Source of the DNA: Carbonactinospora thermoautotrophica
Lineage (GTDB): Bacteria > Actinomycetota > Actinomycetes > Streptomycetales > Carbonactinosporaceae
Direction of reading: 5' to 3'
Assembly: GCF_001543895.1 (NCBI RefSeq)
Contig: NZ_JYIJ01000018.1
Span: 248,001-312,000, forward strand
Length of the DNA stretch: 64,000 nucleotides
The notes under the pieces are model-generated. The model was not told the DNA's origin and did not search any database. It worked only from the letters and a program-made list of their open reading frames with translations. The translations under genes and the position numbers were made by a program. This document shows positions 37,161-46,329 of the stretch, one piece after another (within the stretch, counting starts at the first letter, position 1; the number at the start of each line of letters is the position of its first letter).

Positions 37161-38159
37161 TCACCGCCCGGCCCGGTACGCGCCGGGTGTGGTCCCGGTC
37201 CAGCGCTTGAACGCGCGGTGGAAGGCGCTCGGCTCGGAGAACCCGAGCCGGGCGGTCAGCTCCTCGACGCTCTCCCCGCCCCGCACCAGGCCGGCGATGG
37301 CGGCGTCCCGGCGGATCTCGTCCTTGATCCGCCGGAACGAGGTGCCCTCCTCGCGCAGCCGGCGGCGCAGGGTCTGCGGGCTCATCGCGAGCCGGGCCGC
37401 GACCGCCTCCAGGTCGGGCACGGACCCGCCCAGGCCCTGGGTGAGGATGCGCCGGGCCCGGGCCGCGACCGTGGCGCCGTACTCGCGGCGGGACAGCAGG
37501 TCGGCGGGGGAGTTCTTGAGGAACACCCGCAGCGTGGCCTCGTCCTGCACCAGCGGCGCGGCCAGGAACCGCTCGTCGAACGCCAGCGCGGTCACCTCCC
37601 GGTCGAACACCAGGGGGCAGCCGAACATCGGGTCGTACTCGGCGACGTGCGCCGGCGCGGGGTAGCCGAACTCCACACGCGACAACGGGATGCGCCGGCC
37701 GATCAGCCAGTTGGCGAACCGGTGCCAGATCACCAGCAGCGACTCGGTGAGGAAGTGGTCCGGGTCGTCGGTCTCCCGCATGTCCAGCTCGACCCGGACC
37801 TCACCGGCCGCGTGGACCAGCCGAAACCGCGGACCGGAGGGGAACAGCCCGTAGAAGGCCGCGGCCCGCGTCAGCGCGGCGCCGAGATCCGGGCAGTGGA
37901 TCACCGCCCAGCACATCATCGCGAACGTGCCGCGCTTGCTGGGGACGTTCCCGAATCCCATGTACTCGTCGTCCAGCGCGTCCCACAGCTCCTGGATCAG
38001 CCGCGTGAACTGCTCGGGCAGGACCCGGGCCCGGTCGTCGGCGAGCAGCAGCGGGGAGATGCCGGCCGCGAGCAGCAGCGGCTCCACCGCCACCCCGCGC
38101 CGTCGGGCGCCGCCCAGCGCCGCCCGCACGTGGTGCATCGCGATGGTCCGACTCGACAT
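37161..38159 (-). CDS. AraC-family transcriptional regulator with an arabinose-binding-like N-terminal domain
   Basis: 332 aa from the ATG at 38159 (MSSRTIAMHHVRAAL); an upstream in-frame ATG at 38186 has a poorer context. Residues about 20-200 resemble the PF12625-type ligand domain of OruR-like regulators, and the last 100 are the double HTH (LEAVAARLAMSPQTLRRRLREEGTSFRRIKDEIRRDAAI ... LGFSEPSAFHRAFKRWTGTTPGAYR). Members often control amino acid or fatty acid catabolism. It lies between the two acyl-CoA operons, convergent with the first and divergent from the acyl-CoA dehydrogenase, so regulation of both is plausible. Confidence 0.9.
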   Translation of the reverse strand: MSSRTIAMHHVRAALGGARRRGVAVEPLLLAAGISPLLLADDRARVLPEQFTRLIQELWDALDDEYMGFGNVPSKRGTFAMMCWAVIHCPDLGAALTRAAAFYGLFPSGPRFRLVHAAGEVRVELDMRETDDPDHFLTESLLVIWHRFANWLIGRRIPLSRVEFGYPAPAHVAEYDPMFGCPLVFDREVTALAFDERFLAAPLVQDEATLRVFLKNSPADLLSRREYGATVAARARRILTQGLGGSVPDLEAVAARLAMSPQTLRRRLREEGTSFRRIKDEIRRDAAIAGLVRGGESVEELTARLGFSEPSAFHRAFKRWTGTTPGAYRAGR

Positions 38160-38275
38160 GTCCGTCCCGCTGACCGCCCAGGTCATCCGGCGTGAGCGCG
38201 CCCGCCATGGTGGCGCGCGACCGGGAGCCTTAGTTTCCCAGGTGTCGTATGTTCCCCGGGCTTGAAGGTCAGGCC

Positions 38276-39436
38276 ATGAGACGAAACTACTTCGACGCTG
38301 ACCACGAGGCGTTCCGGGCCACCTTCCGCGCCTTCCTGGAGCGGGAGGTCGTCCCGTACCAGAGGGAGTGGGAAGAGGCCGGCCGCGTCGACCGGGAGGT
38401 GTGGCGCAAGGCCGGCAAGCAGGGGTTCCTGCTTCCGTGGGCGGACCCGCGCCACGGCGGGCTGGGTCTCGCCGACTTCCGGTACGAGCAGGTCATCATC
38501 GAGGAGCTGGCGGCGATCCACGACAGCGGCCTGGCCATCCCGCTGCATTCGGCGATCGTCGCGCCGTACCTCGCCCACTTCGGCACCGCCGAACAGCAGG
38601 ACCGCTACCTGCCGGGCGCGGTCAGCGGCGACATCGTCTTGGCGCTCGCCATCACCGAGCCGGGCACCGGCTCCGACGTCGCCGGCATCCGCACCCGCGC
38701 GGTCGACGCCGGCGACCACTGGGTGCTCACCGGCCAGAAGACCTTCATCTCCAACGGCCTCCTCGCCGACCTGGTGATCGTCGCCGCGCGCACCGACCCG
38801 AACCAGCGGCACGCGATCGGGCTGTTCCTCGTCGAGGCCGGCACCCCGGGCTTCACCCGCGGGCGCAAGCTGGACAAGCTCGGCCTGCGCGCCCAGGACA
38901 CCGCGGAGCTGTTCTTCGACGAGGTGCGCATCCCGAAGGAGAACGCGCTCGGGGATCCGAAGGCGGGTTTCGCCGCGATCATGTGGATGTTCGCCCAGGA
39001 GCGCCTCGTGGTGGCCATCAGCTCAGTAGCCGCGGCCCAGGTCGCGCTGCGCGACACCGTCGAGTACGTGACGCAGCGCCAGGCGTTCGGCCGCGCGCTG
39101 GCCGACTTCCAGGACACCCGGTTTCGCCTGGCGGCGATGCGGACCGAGGTCGATGTGGCGCAGGCGTTCGTGGACCGGTGCGTGCTCGCCCACAACGACG
39201 GGGAGCTGACCCCGGTGGCCGCCGCCGAGGCTAAGCTGTTCGCCTCCGAGATGCTCGGCCGGGTAGTGGACGACTGCCTGCAGATGCACGGCGGCTACGG
39301 GTACATGTGGGAGTACCCGATCTGCCGGGCGTACGCGGACGCGCGCGTACAGCGCATCTACGCCGGCACCTCCGAGATCATGAAGGAGATCATCAGCCGC
39401 GCCATGCTGGGGGAGCACCGGGGAGGGGCAGCGTGA
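38276..39436 (+). CDS. Acyl-CoA dehydrogenase
   Basis: 386 aa. FAD-binding and substrate features in order: LALAITEPGTGSDVAGIRT (flavin loop), WVLTGQKTFISNG, the RQAFGRALADFQ region, and LQMHGGYGYMWEYPICRAYADARVQRIYAGTSEIMKEII at the end. The base Glu probably lies in AGTSEI. Oxidises acyl-CoA to enoyl-CoA, passing electrons to ETF. The ATG at 38276 follows TTGAAGGTCAGG. The stop overlaps the start of the next gene (GTGA). The substrate length is not readable; the downstream racemase-like gene hints at methyl-branched acyl chains. Confidence 0.93.
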   Translation: MRRNYFDADHEAFRATFRAFLEREVVPYQREWEEAGRVDREVWRKAGKQGFLLPWADPRHGGLGLADFRYEQVIIEELAAIHDSGLAIPLHSAIVAPYLAHFGTAEQQDRYLPGAVSGDIVLALAITEPGTGSDVAGIRTRAVDAGDHWVLTGQKTFISNGLLADLVIVAARTDPNQRHAIGLFLVEAGTPGFTRGRKLDKLGLRAQDTAELFFDEVRIPKENALGDPKAGFAAIMWMFAQERLVVAISSVAAAQVALRDTVEYVTQRQAFGRALADFQDTRFRLAAMRTEVDVAQAFVDRCVLAHNDGELTPVAAAEAKLFASEMLGRVVDDCLQMHGGYGYMWEYPICRAYADARVQRIYAGTSEIMKEIISRAMLGEHRGGAA

Positions 39437-40593
39437 GCAGGGAAGCCGTGAGCGGCCCGCTGGAGGGGCTGCGGGTGCTGGAGATCGCCAGCATGGCGCC
39501 CGGCCCGTTCGCCTGCACGGTACTGGCCGACCTCGGCGCGGAGGTGCTGCGCGTGGACCGGGCCGACCGGGTGCCGGACCCGCTCCCGGACACGCCCCCG
39601 CCCGACCCCCTGGGGCGCGGCCGGCGCTCGGTCGCGGTCGACCTCAAGCACCCGGACGGGGTCGCCACCGTGCTGCGCCTGGTCGAGCGGGCGGACGTGC
39701 TGGTGGAGGGGTTCCGGCCCGGCGTGTGCGAGCGGCTGGGCATCGGGCCGAAGGTCTGCCTGGAACGCAACCCGCGCCTGGTGTACGGCCGGATGACCGG
39801 CTGGGGGCAGGACGGGCCGTGGGCGAGCCTGGCCGGGCACGACATCACCTACCTTGCCCTGTCCGGGGCGCTGGAGCCGATCGGCCCGGCCGGGGCGCCC
39901 CCGGTGCCGCCGCTCAACTACGTCGGCGACTTCGGCGGCGGGGGGATGCTGCTCGTGGTCGGCATCCTGGCCGCGCTGTGGGAGCGGGAGCGCTCCGGGC
40001 GCGGCCAGGTGGTGGACGCGGCCATGATCGAGGGCGCTGCGCTGCTGTCGGCGTTCGCCCACGGCATGCGCGCCATGGGGACGTGGTCGGGCCGGCGGGG
40101 GGAGAACTTCCTCGACGGCTCCGCGCCGTTCTACACCACCTACGCCTGCCGCGACGGCCGGTACGTCGCGGTGGGCGCGCTGGAGCCGCAGTTCTACGCC
40201 GAGCTGCTGGACCGGCTCGGGCTGGCCGGCGAGCCGCTGCCCGCCCAGTGGGACCGGGACGGCTGGCCGGTGCTGCGGCAACGGTTCGCCGAGGTGTTCG
40301 CCTCCCGGGACCGGGACGAGTGGGCCGAGGTGTTCGACGGCACGGACGCCTGCGTGGCGCCGGTGCTCGCCCCGGACGAGGCGCCCGGCCATCCGCATCT
40401 TGCGGCGCGCGGGTCGTTCGTCGAGGTGGCCGGCATGGTGCAGCCCGGGCCCGCGCCGCGGCTGTCTCGCACGCCCGGCGCGGTGCGCTCGCCCGCGCCC
40501 CACCCGGGCCAGCACACCGACGCCGCCCTGCGTGACTGGGGCTTCACCGCTGAGGAGGTCGCCGCGCTGCGGGCCGCCCGCGCGGTCGCCTGA
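39433..40593 (+). CDS. CaiB/BaiF family CoA-transferase, probable alpha-methylacyl-CoA racemase
   Basis: 386 aa. The family signatures are LRVLEIASMAPGPFACTVLADLGAEVLRVDR, RSVAVDLKHPDG, DVLVEGFRPGVCERLGIGP and YGRMTGWGQDGPW. The length and the absence of a second transferase subunit fit alpha-methylacyl-CoA racemase better than oxalate- or succinate-CoA transferases. A racemase makes the (S)-2-methylacyl-CoA that acyl-CoA dehydrogenases accept, which agrees with the overlapping upstream gene. The GTG start at 39433 is fixed by that overlap. Intact. Confidence 0.85.
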   Translation: MSREAVSGPLEGLRVLEIASMAPGPFACTVLADLGAEVLRVDRADRVPDPLPDTPPPDPLGRGRRSVAVDLKHPDGVATVLRLVERADVLVEGFRPGVCERLGIGPKVCLERNPRLVYGRMTGWGQDGPWASLAGHDITYLALSGALEPIGPAGAPPVPPLNYVGDFGGGGMLLVVGILAALWERERSGRGQVVDAAMIEGAALLSAFAHGMRAMGTWSGRRGENFLDGSAPFYTTYACRDGRYVAVGALEPQFYAELLDRLGLAGEPLPAQWDRDGWPVLRQRFAEVFASRDRDEWAEVFDGTDACVAPVLAPDEAPGHPHLAARGSFVEVAGMVQPGPAPRLSRTPGAVRSPAPHPGQHTDAALRDWGFTAEEVAALRAARAVA

Positions 40594-40660
40594 CGCGCCG
40601 GCCTGCGTGGCTGTTTCGCCGGGCGGCCGGCTGAGGTCGCGGCATGGACGGGACCGTGGG

Positions 40661-41119
40661 TCAGTGCGGAACCCAGGCGTCGTCGTCGCGGGTGCGCCGG
40701 TGCACCTGCGCGGGCAGCTCGCCGTCGACGAGGTGCTGGAGCGTCACCGACTCCAGCACCTCGCGCAGGCTGCTCCTGGCCGCGATCCACACCAGTTGCA
40801 GCGAGCTGGCGGTGCCGTTGTACCGAACCGACTCCGGGCGCACGCCGTGGATGCTCACCAGGGGACCGTCCACCGCTCGTACCACGTCCGCTACGGTGAC
40901 GGTGTGGGCGGGCCTGGCAAGAGACCAGCCGCCGGCTGAGCCCCGCTGGCTCCGCACGATCCCCGCGCGCTGCAAGTCGGCGAGGATGGTGAGCAGGAAA
41001 CGACGGGAGATGTCCTGGGCCTGGCTCAGCTCCTCCGCCGTGACCGGCGCGTTCTCCTCGCGGTGGGCGATCTCGATCAGCGCCCTTAACGCGTAGTCGA
41101 CCGTGGCGGATACCCGCAT
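40661..41119 (-). CDS. Rrf2-family transcriptional regulator without cysteines
   Basis: 152 aa. MRVSATVDYALRALIEIAHRE, then EELSQAQDISRRFLLTILADLQRAGIVRSQRGSAGGWSLA, is the Rrf2 winged helix, and AVDGPLVSIHGVRPE the dimer helix region. No cysteine occurs, so it cannot hold an Fe-S cluster like IscR or NsrR and may instead sense a metabolite, as CymR does. It is the last gene of the minus-strand methanethiol-oxidase operon, 70 bp after the sulfur transporter, so it likely regulates that operon. Confidence 0.88.
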   Translation of the reverse strand: MRVSATVDYALRALIEIAHREENAPVTAEELSQAQDISRRFLLTILADLQRAGIVRSQRGSAGGWSLARPAHTVTVADVVRAVDGPLVSIHGVRPESVRYNGTASSLQLVWIAARSSLREVLESVTLQHLVDGELPAQVHRRTRDDDAWVPH

Positions 41120-41189
41120 GGCGGCATTCTCGCAGAGGTCCTGGTCACCGGCCGGCCAGGTTTTGAACGACGCCGGTGCGGGCCGAAGC

Positions 41190-42440
41190 TCAGCAGACCG
41201 AGTCGGTCGGCTTGGGGTTGGTCAGGCCGAAGAAAGGGCGAAGGGCGAGGCCCACGTAGGTCCCGGCGATCGCGAGCAGGCCCCAGATCCAGCCGTGCAG
41301 GCTGAACGAGGCGATGCCGGAGAAGTACGCCCCGATGTTGCAGCCGTAGGCGAGGCGGGCGCCGTAGCCCATGAGGATCCCGCCGAGGAGGGCGCCGAGC
41401 GCCAGCTTCCACGGCACCCGGCGGTGCAGCACGAACGTGCCCGACGCCGCGGACGCGACGAGCGCGCCGAGCACGATGCCGAAGTCCATGACCGAGGTGC
41501 GGTCGGCGAGGACCGACGCGTGGAGCGCCGCGGCACGGTCAGGCGTGGACCAGTAGGCCCAGCGCGACACGTCGACGCCCACGGCCGCGAGCAGCTTCGA
41601 CCCCCACAGGACGAAGGCGGACGTGATCCCCCAGGGCTTGCCCGACACGAACAAGGTGAGGGCGTTGAGCACGGCGAGCGCGACGGCTCCCACCCACAGC
41701 GGCCACGAACCCCGGATGACGCGGGCGAGGCCCCGTGCCCGCGGGGGCTGCTCGATCTCCGGCGGCCGCCTGCGGCGGGCGATGAGGAGGGTCAGCGCGT
41801 AGACGAGCGCCATGACGAGAAGGGACACCGCGAGCGCCCCGGCGTAACCAAGCGTCTGCGCCAAGGACACCGCCGGGCCGGTGGGGACGTCGTGGGTCCA
41901 GAAGGTGAAGTGCCACGCCCCCAGGACCGAGCCCGCGATGAAGCCGGCGAGGGTGATGAGGATCGAAGTCTGACCGCTGCCGACCGCGAAAAGCGTGCCG
42001 GACGCGCATGCGCCGCCGAGCTGCATGCCCACGCCGAACACGAACGCGCCCACCAGCAGGCTGACCCCGATCGGCGCCACGGTCGGCTGCGGCGCGCCGG
42101 CGAGGCTCGTGCCGGTGGCCAGCAGCGGGGCGAACAGGAGGCAGGCCACCCCGAGCATCACCATGTGGGCGCGCAGGGCAGCGCCCTGCCCCACCGCGAC
42201 CAGCTGCCGCCAGGCCGAGGTGAACCCGAAGCGGGAGTGGAAGAGCACGACGCCGAACGCGAGCCCGATGCCGTAGAGCACGGCCATCCGCGGCCCGCCG
42301 ACCGCGTGGACCGCCAGCCCGAGGGCAGCGGCGAGGAGGAGCCCGATCACGGCCACGCCGACGCGCGCGGGAGGCGCTTGCGGGGCGGTGGACCTGTCGG
42401 ACGCGGGGGGTGTTCTGGGGACGTTCTCGGTGACCGACAC
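41190..42440 (-). CDS. YeeE/YedE family sulfur (thiosulfate-like) transporter
   Basis: 416 aa, about ten membrane helices. The family's Cys signatures are GVGMQLGGACASGTLFAVG (about residue 140) and LAYGCNIGAYFSGIAS (about 370), which carry sulfur across the membrane in TsuA-type proteins. The GTG start has AGGAGG seven bases before it. It lies 25 bp after the CopD-like gene and 70 bp before the Rrf2 gene. In context it may import thiosulfate or export or salvage the sulfide-derived sulfur released by the methanethiol oxidase. Intact. Confidence 0.9.
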   Translation of the reverse strand: MSVTENVPRTPPASDRSTAPQAPPARVGVAVIGLLLAAALGLAVHAVGGPRMAVLYGIGLAFGVVLFHSRFGFTSAWRQLVAVGQGAALRAHMVMLGVACLLFAPLLATGTSLAGAPQPTVAPIGVSLLVGAFVFGVGMQLGGACASGTLFAVGSGQTSILITLAGFIAGSVLGAWHFTFWTHDVPTGPAVSLAQTLGYAGALAVSLLVMALVYALTLLIARRRRPPEIEQPPRARGLARVIRGSWPLWVGAVALAVLNALTLFVSGKPWGITSAFVLWGSKLLAAVGVDVSRWAYWSTPDRAAALHASVLADRTSVMDFGIVLGALVASAASGTFVLHRRVPWKLALGALLGGILMGYGARLAYGCNIGAYFSGIASFSLHGWIWGLLAIAGTYVGLALRPFFGLTNPKPTDSVC

Positions 42441-42465
42441 AGGAAACCTCCTGGGGACGTGGGAG

Positions 42466-44319
42466 CTAGCTCTCGCGCAGGGGACCGGTCACTGGGGTGA
42501 CCGTTCCGTCCGGGAGCCAGCTTCCGGCGTGGTGACTGGTGGCCTCTACAGGCATGTAGGCGACGTGGGACGCCGCGTACAACTGCGGTGGACCCGCCAC
42601 GGCTGAGCCTTTGGCGGCGAGCCATCCCGCGTAGCCCGCCGCCGTCGGGGGCTCCCCGTGGAAGCGCGCGGACACCGTGGCGGCGTACTGCAGCGGTGCG
42701 ACCTCATGCGGGTTGAACCGCAACGGGAAGAACCCGGCCAGGCCGGACTTGAGCACCGGCGCGCCGAGCAGCCAGGGCGCCAAGTAGGTGCCCGCCGTGG
42801 CTCGTGCCTCGTGGGATCGGGCGAGGTGAGCCAGCGTGCTGGCCGCGGTGGACCACCCGGCGGTGACGACCAGGGCGCCGCCCTTGCGCGGGCGGGCGCT
42901 GACGGCGACGCCGTGCCGGGCGGCGGCTGCCCGCACCGCCCGCGCCGCTGCCGTGCCGCGCGGGGACGCGTCGGCCACCAGGGTGAGGGCAGGTACGCCG
43001 CGGTGCGCGAGGAACCCGACGAGTGCGCGCAGCGACGCGGCGTCGCGGTCGTCCAGCCGGTCGGAGGGGCAGGAAAGCAGCGGCGTGCGCGCCCCGGCCA
43101 CGGCCGCGCCGAGCGCCATGCTCGCGCACTCCGGCCCGTCGGGGCCGGTGATCGCCGCCGGTGCCGTCCGGTCGTGGCCGGTGTCGACCGGCACCTTCGC
43201 GCTCTGGCCGTAGTACTCGATCCGCAGCGTGCTCCGCCCGGCGGGCAGCTCGACGAGCGCCCACCGTCCCGGTGCGCCAGCGCGTTCCTCGGCCGGTACG
43301 GGAGGGGAGGCCGGCGACGTGCGCACCGTGGCGCCCAGCGTGCCTTCTCCGCCGAGGTGGACCAGGTTCCAGCCCGGCCGATGCGGTGTGACCAGGACGG
43401 GCACCCGGTGGTCGGCCAGCGTCACCTCGCGGAGGAGCGGCACGCCAGGGGTCGGCGGCGGGTCGGGCACGGGGATCGTCGCCACCACGCCCCCGGCGAC
43501 GACGGCGACGGCGAGCACGGTCGCCTCGGCGCGGAACACCGGGGCCGTGGGGAGCTTGCGGCGCAGCGCGAGCACGCCGACGGCCGCGCACCCGAGGAGA
43601 ACGAGGGATTTGAGGAGCAGCAGCCGCCCGAACGCCGTCCCGTACAGCCGCTCGTCCAGGCCGATGCCGTCCTGGTAGGCCTGGGCGAGCCCGGTCCCGG
43701 CGACCGCCACCCCGGCCACGACCGATGCCGGGGCAAGCCGGCCGAGCAACGTTCGCCGGGGGCCTGTCGCGACGCACACCGCGGCGCCCAGCCACACGGC
43801 CGCACCGACGGCGTGCACGATGCCGACGAGGAACGCGGGGCTCCACAGCGCGGGTGTGGACTGCCCGGCGAGCAGCGCCAGCAGCAGGGCGCCCGCCGGG
43901 ACGGCGGCGATCCGCCAGCGCAGCAGCACCGGCACCGCGGCGATGGCCGCTGCCTGTGTGAGCGCGGCCGAAGGCCGGACGCCCTGCAGGATGCTCAGCA
44001 CGCTGCCGGCCGCCGCCACCGCCGCCGCCGTCCAGACCACGGTGTGACGCGCCCGGTTGGGGCGGCCGGCGAGCGGACGCAGCAGGGCGACCCCGGCGAC
44101 GACCGCGCCGCCTACGAGTACCGCGCAGCGCGCCGCCACCGTCGCCCACTCGACCGTCGGGGGATGCTGCTCAGCGGCGTGCGCCCATGCCGGGGCAGCG
44201 CCCTGGACGAGGTGCCACGCCACGAGACCGCCGAGCACCACGGTGCGGGAGAGTGCCCCGCGGTGGGGCCGCCCGGCCGGGCGGCCCCACCGCAGGAGTG
44301 CGTCAGCGGACGTCCTCAT
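42466..44319 (-). CDS. CopD-like copper-resistance membrane protein with a large extracytoplasmic C-terminal domain
   Basis: 617 aa. N-terminal eight or nine hydrophobic segments in residues 20-290, including the CopD-type LVGIVHAVGAAVWLGAAVCV and YGTAFGRLLLLKSLVLL. The remaining 320 residues lack membrane helices and include a GPDGPECASMALGAAV region and several Cys and His, reminiscent of a metal-trafficking domain, though I cannot name it. The start lies inside the end of the methanethiol oxidase gene (17-bp overlap). CopD proteins import copper; the oxidase family requires copper, so this gene probably supplies its cofactor. Confidence 0.8.
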   Translation of the reverse strand: MRTSADALLRWGRPAGRPHRGALSRTVVLGGLVAWHLVQGAAPAWAHAAEQHPPTVEWATVAARCAVLVGGAVVAGVALLRPLAGRPNRARHTVVWTAAAVAAAGSVLSILQGVRPSAALTQAAAIAAVPVLLRWRIAAVPAGALLLALLAGQSTPALWSPAFLVGIVHAVGAAVWLGAAVCVATGPRRTLLGRLAPASVVAGVAVAGTGLAQAYQDGIGLDERLYGTAFGRLLLLKSLVLLGCAAVGVLALRRKLPTAPVFRAEATVLAVAVVAGGVVATIPVPDPPPTPGVPLLREVTLADHRVPVLVTPHRPGWNLVHLGGEGTLGATVRTSPASPPVPAEERAGAPGRWALVELPAGRSTLRIEYYGQSAKVPVDTGHDRTAPAAITGPDGPECASMALGAAVAGARTPLLSCPSDRLDDRDAASLRALVGFLAHRGVPALTLVADASPRGTAAARAVRAAAARHGVAVSARPRKGGALVVTAGWSTAASTLAHLARSHEARATAGTYLAPWLLGAPVLKSGLAGFFPLRFNPHEVAPLQYAATVSARFHGEPPTAAGYAGWLAAKGSAVAGPPQLYAASHVAYMPVEATSHHAGSWLPDGTVTPVTGPLRES

Positions 44320-46168
44320 CGGCGATCACGAAGAGCATCGAGTGCGGCTTCGCGCTGCCTGTGTTGCCGTGCGGCCAGTGCGTCCGGTTGAAGTCGACGC
44401 ATGGCGTGCCCTTGTTCTCGTCGCGGAAGGAGGTGTCGAGCGACAGCCGGCCGGCCGGGTCGATGTTCGCGACGCAGACCTGGTGGTTGCCGTCGATGCC
44501 CGTCCGGGCGACGAAGTAGTTCGACGTCGCCAGCCGACGGGGCTGGGTCGTCTCGTGGTAGTAGCCGTCCGAGCCCAGCCGGAAGTTGTCCAGGGCGCCC
44601 CAGTGCGGCCCACCGCTGGTGTCGTCCCGCAACGGCAGCACGCTGACGAGCGCGGGGCAGTCGGCTTCCCGGCCACCGTCGTAGACCTCCGACAACTCGT
44701 CGATGCGGCACTGGGCCTTCGTGCCCGCGGCCACCAGCTTCTGGATGTCGAGGACGAAGACCATCCCCGGCGAGCCTGTGTCGCCCTCGCCGAGGGTGCC
44801 CGGGCTGCGGCCGATGACCGCGTGGAAGAGGAAGCGGTCGTCCGGGCTGGTCTGCAGCCAGCCGCCGCCGGAGCCCGCTCCCGTGGCCTCGCCGCCTGGG
44901 TTCGCGGCCTTGTTCGCGGTGGTGATGTCGAAGACCTCACGCCACTGCGGCTTGTCGGCGGTGATGTCCGGGGTGTAGTAGATGGCGCCGCCGCTCATCG
45001 TCGAGGCGAACGCGCCCCGGTGGCCGGGCTGGTTGGTCACCGTCGTCTCCATGGCGGCCCGGTTCTCCTCGTGGTGGACCAGCCGGTTGTGGCGCGGGCC
45101 GTCCGGCAGGAAGGAGACGGACTTCAACGTCGGCCGGTTGCGGTCGCTGATGTCCCAGACGCGCACCGTGGGCCGGCGGATGTACGACGAGGGGGCCTTC
45201 ACCGGGTCCAGGATGATGTTGCGCGGCTCGACGTAGTCGCTGGTGACCATCCGGTTCAGGTCTTCTCGCACCTGGACGCCGTGCGGGTTCGCGCAGGTCG
45301 GAACGGGAAGCTCCGGGATGCTCTCGCAGCGCTCCTGGGCCTCCGGCGTCTTCGACGCCGCGGGCGCCTCCGCGAGGGTTCGGCCGTCGGGCCCGATGCG
45401 GACGACCTCGCCCGGAGAACCAGCGAACCCGTTGCCGACGCGGATCTCCCCATTGCTGTAGACGCAGGGGCCGGGCACGTCGGGGCCACCCATGTACGTG
45501 CCGTAGGCCGTGCCGTCCTTCAGCACCCAGAACGCGTCGGGCACCGACCCGCACAGGGTGTCCTGGGGCAGGTTGACGCCGACCAGGCGGACCTGGGGCA
45601 GTCGCGTGACGTCGAAGACGTACGTGGCGTCGGAGAACAGGCCGCCCGCGTAGATCTTGTCGCCCTTGTGCCACACGTACTGCATGTGGTGCGGTTCGTT
45701 CTCCAGCAGCGGGCCGACCGTCACGGTGTTGACGACCTTGCCGTACGTCGGTGAGCCCTTCGTCGCATCGATGACGGCGAGGAAGTCGGCGCCGGGCAGC
45801 AAGTCGCCAGCCTCCTCGATCGCCTTGGGCGGGTCGACCGAGAGCGGGGGCTTGGAAAGGTCACCGCCGGTGGTGTCCGCGGCGTTGGCGTCCCCGGCCC
45901 AGACCACCAGCCACTCGCGACGGGTGCCGGAACCGGACGAGACCGCGTCGGCGAGTGACTTCCGCAGATGGTTCGTGACGCTGTAGGTCTTGCCGTCCGA
46001 ACCCTTGAGGCTGGAGGTGAAGACCTCGACGTCCTTCGCGTACGCGGGATCGCTCGCACCGAGGGGGACGAGGCCGGCGAGCAAGGCGGCGACCGCGGCG
46101 GCGGCACGGAACGACCGATGACGGGATCTGGGACGGGATCTGGATACCGACAAAGACAGCAAAGACAA
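44303..46168 (-). CDS. mtoX: Secreted methanethiol oxidase / selenium-binding protein (SBP56) homologue
   Basis: 621 aa. A basic N-terminus and hydrophobic Ala-rich segment end at ASDPAYA (about residue 44), a Sec-type signal peptide. SBP56 markers include NEPHHMQYVWHKGD (His160-161), CANPHGVQV, NRLVHHEENRA and the C-terminal THWPHGNTGSAKPHSMLF. The periplasmic oxidase converts methanethiol with oxygen to formaldehyde, sulfide and hydrogen peroxide, and holds copper. The TTG start at 46168 has GGAGGG seven bases upstream. Several Cys occur. The following CopD-like, YeeE-like and Rrf2 genes fit copper loading, sulfur handling and control. The alternative role is plain selenium binding. Confidence 0.85.
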   Translation of the reverse strand: MSLLSLSVSRSRPRSRHRSFRAAAAVAALLAGLVPLGASDPAYAKDVEVFTSSLKGSDGKTYSVTNHLRKSLADAVSSGSGTRREWLVVWAGDANAADTTGGDLSKPPLSVDPPKAIEEAGDLLPGADFLAVIDATKGSPTYGKVVNTVTVGPLLENEPHHMQYVWHKGDKIYAGGLFSDATYVFDVTRLPQVRLVGVNLPQDTLCGSVPDAFWVLKDGTAYGTYMGGPDVPGPCVYSNGEIRVGNGFAGSPGEVVRIGPDGRTLAEAPAASKTPEAQERCESIPELPVPTCANPHGVQVREDLNRMVTSDYVEPRNIILDPVKAPSSYIRRPTVRVWDISDRNRPTLKSVSFLPDGPRHNRLVHHEENRAAMETTVTNQPGHRGAFASTMSGGAIYYTPDITADKPQWREVFDITTANKAANPGGEATGAGSGGGWLQTSPDDRFLFHAVIGRSPGTLGEGDTGSPGMVFVLDIQKLVAAGTKAQCRIDELSEVYDGGREADCPALVSVLPLRDDTSGGPHWGALDNFRLGSDGYYHETTQPRRLATSNYFVARTGIDGNHQVCVANIDPAGRLSLDTSFRDENKGTPCVDFNRTHWPHGNTGSAKPHSMLFVIADEDVR

Positions 46169-46207
46169 GTGAGCCCTCCGAAAAGGTGAATCGGGAATGG
46201 GAAAGAG

Positions 46208-46257
46208 CCGTGGCTATGCCACGGAGTCCAAGCCGTGACTACGCCACGGAGTCCAAG
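46208..46257 (-). promoter_or_regulatory. Twin 25-bp tandem repeat, each a small hairpin, in the leader of the methanethiol oxidase gene
   Basis: Units 46208-46232 and 46233-46257 differ at two positions. Each contains a CCGTGG-CTATG-CCACGG type inverted repeat (perfect six-base arms in the first, one mismatch in the second). They lie about 40 bp upstream of the TTG start, inside the transcribed leader if the promoter is near 46570 or above, so they could act as an attenuator or protein-binding RNA. Function inferred. Confidence 0.4.
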
Positions 46258-46329
46258 AAGACGCCGTCGCCCGAAAGGCGACAGCGGCGTCGATGAGCGG
46301 GGAGAAACCTGGTCGGCGGGTGCTGCCCG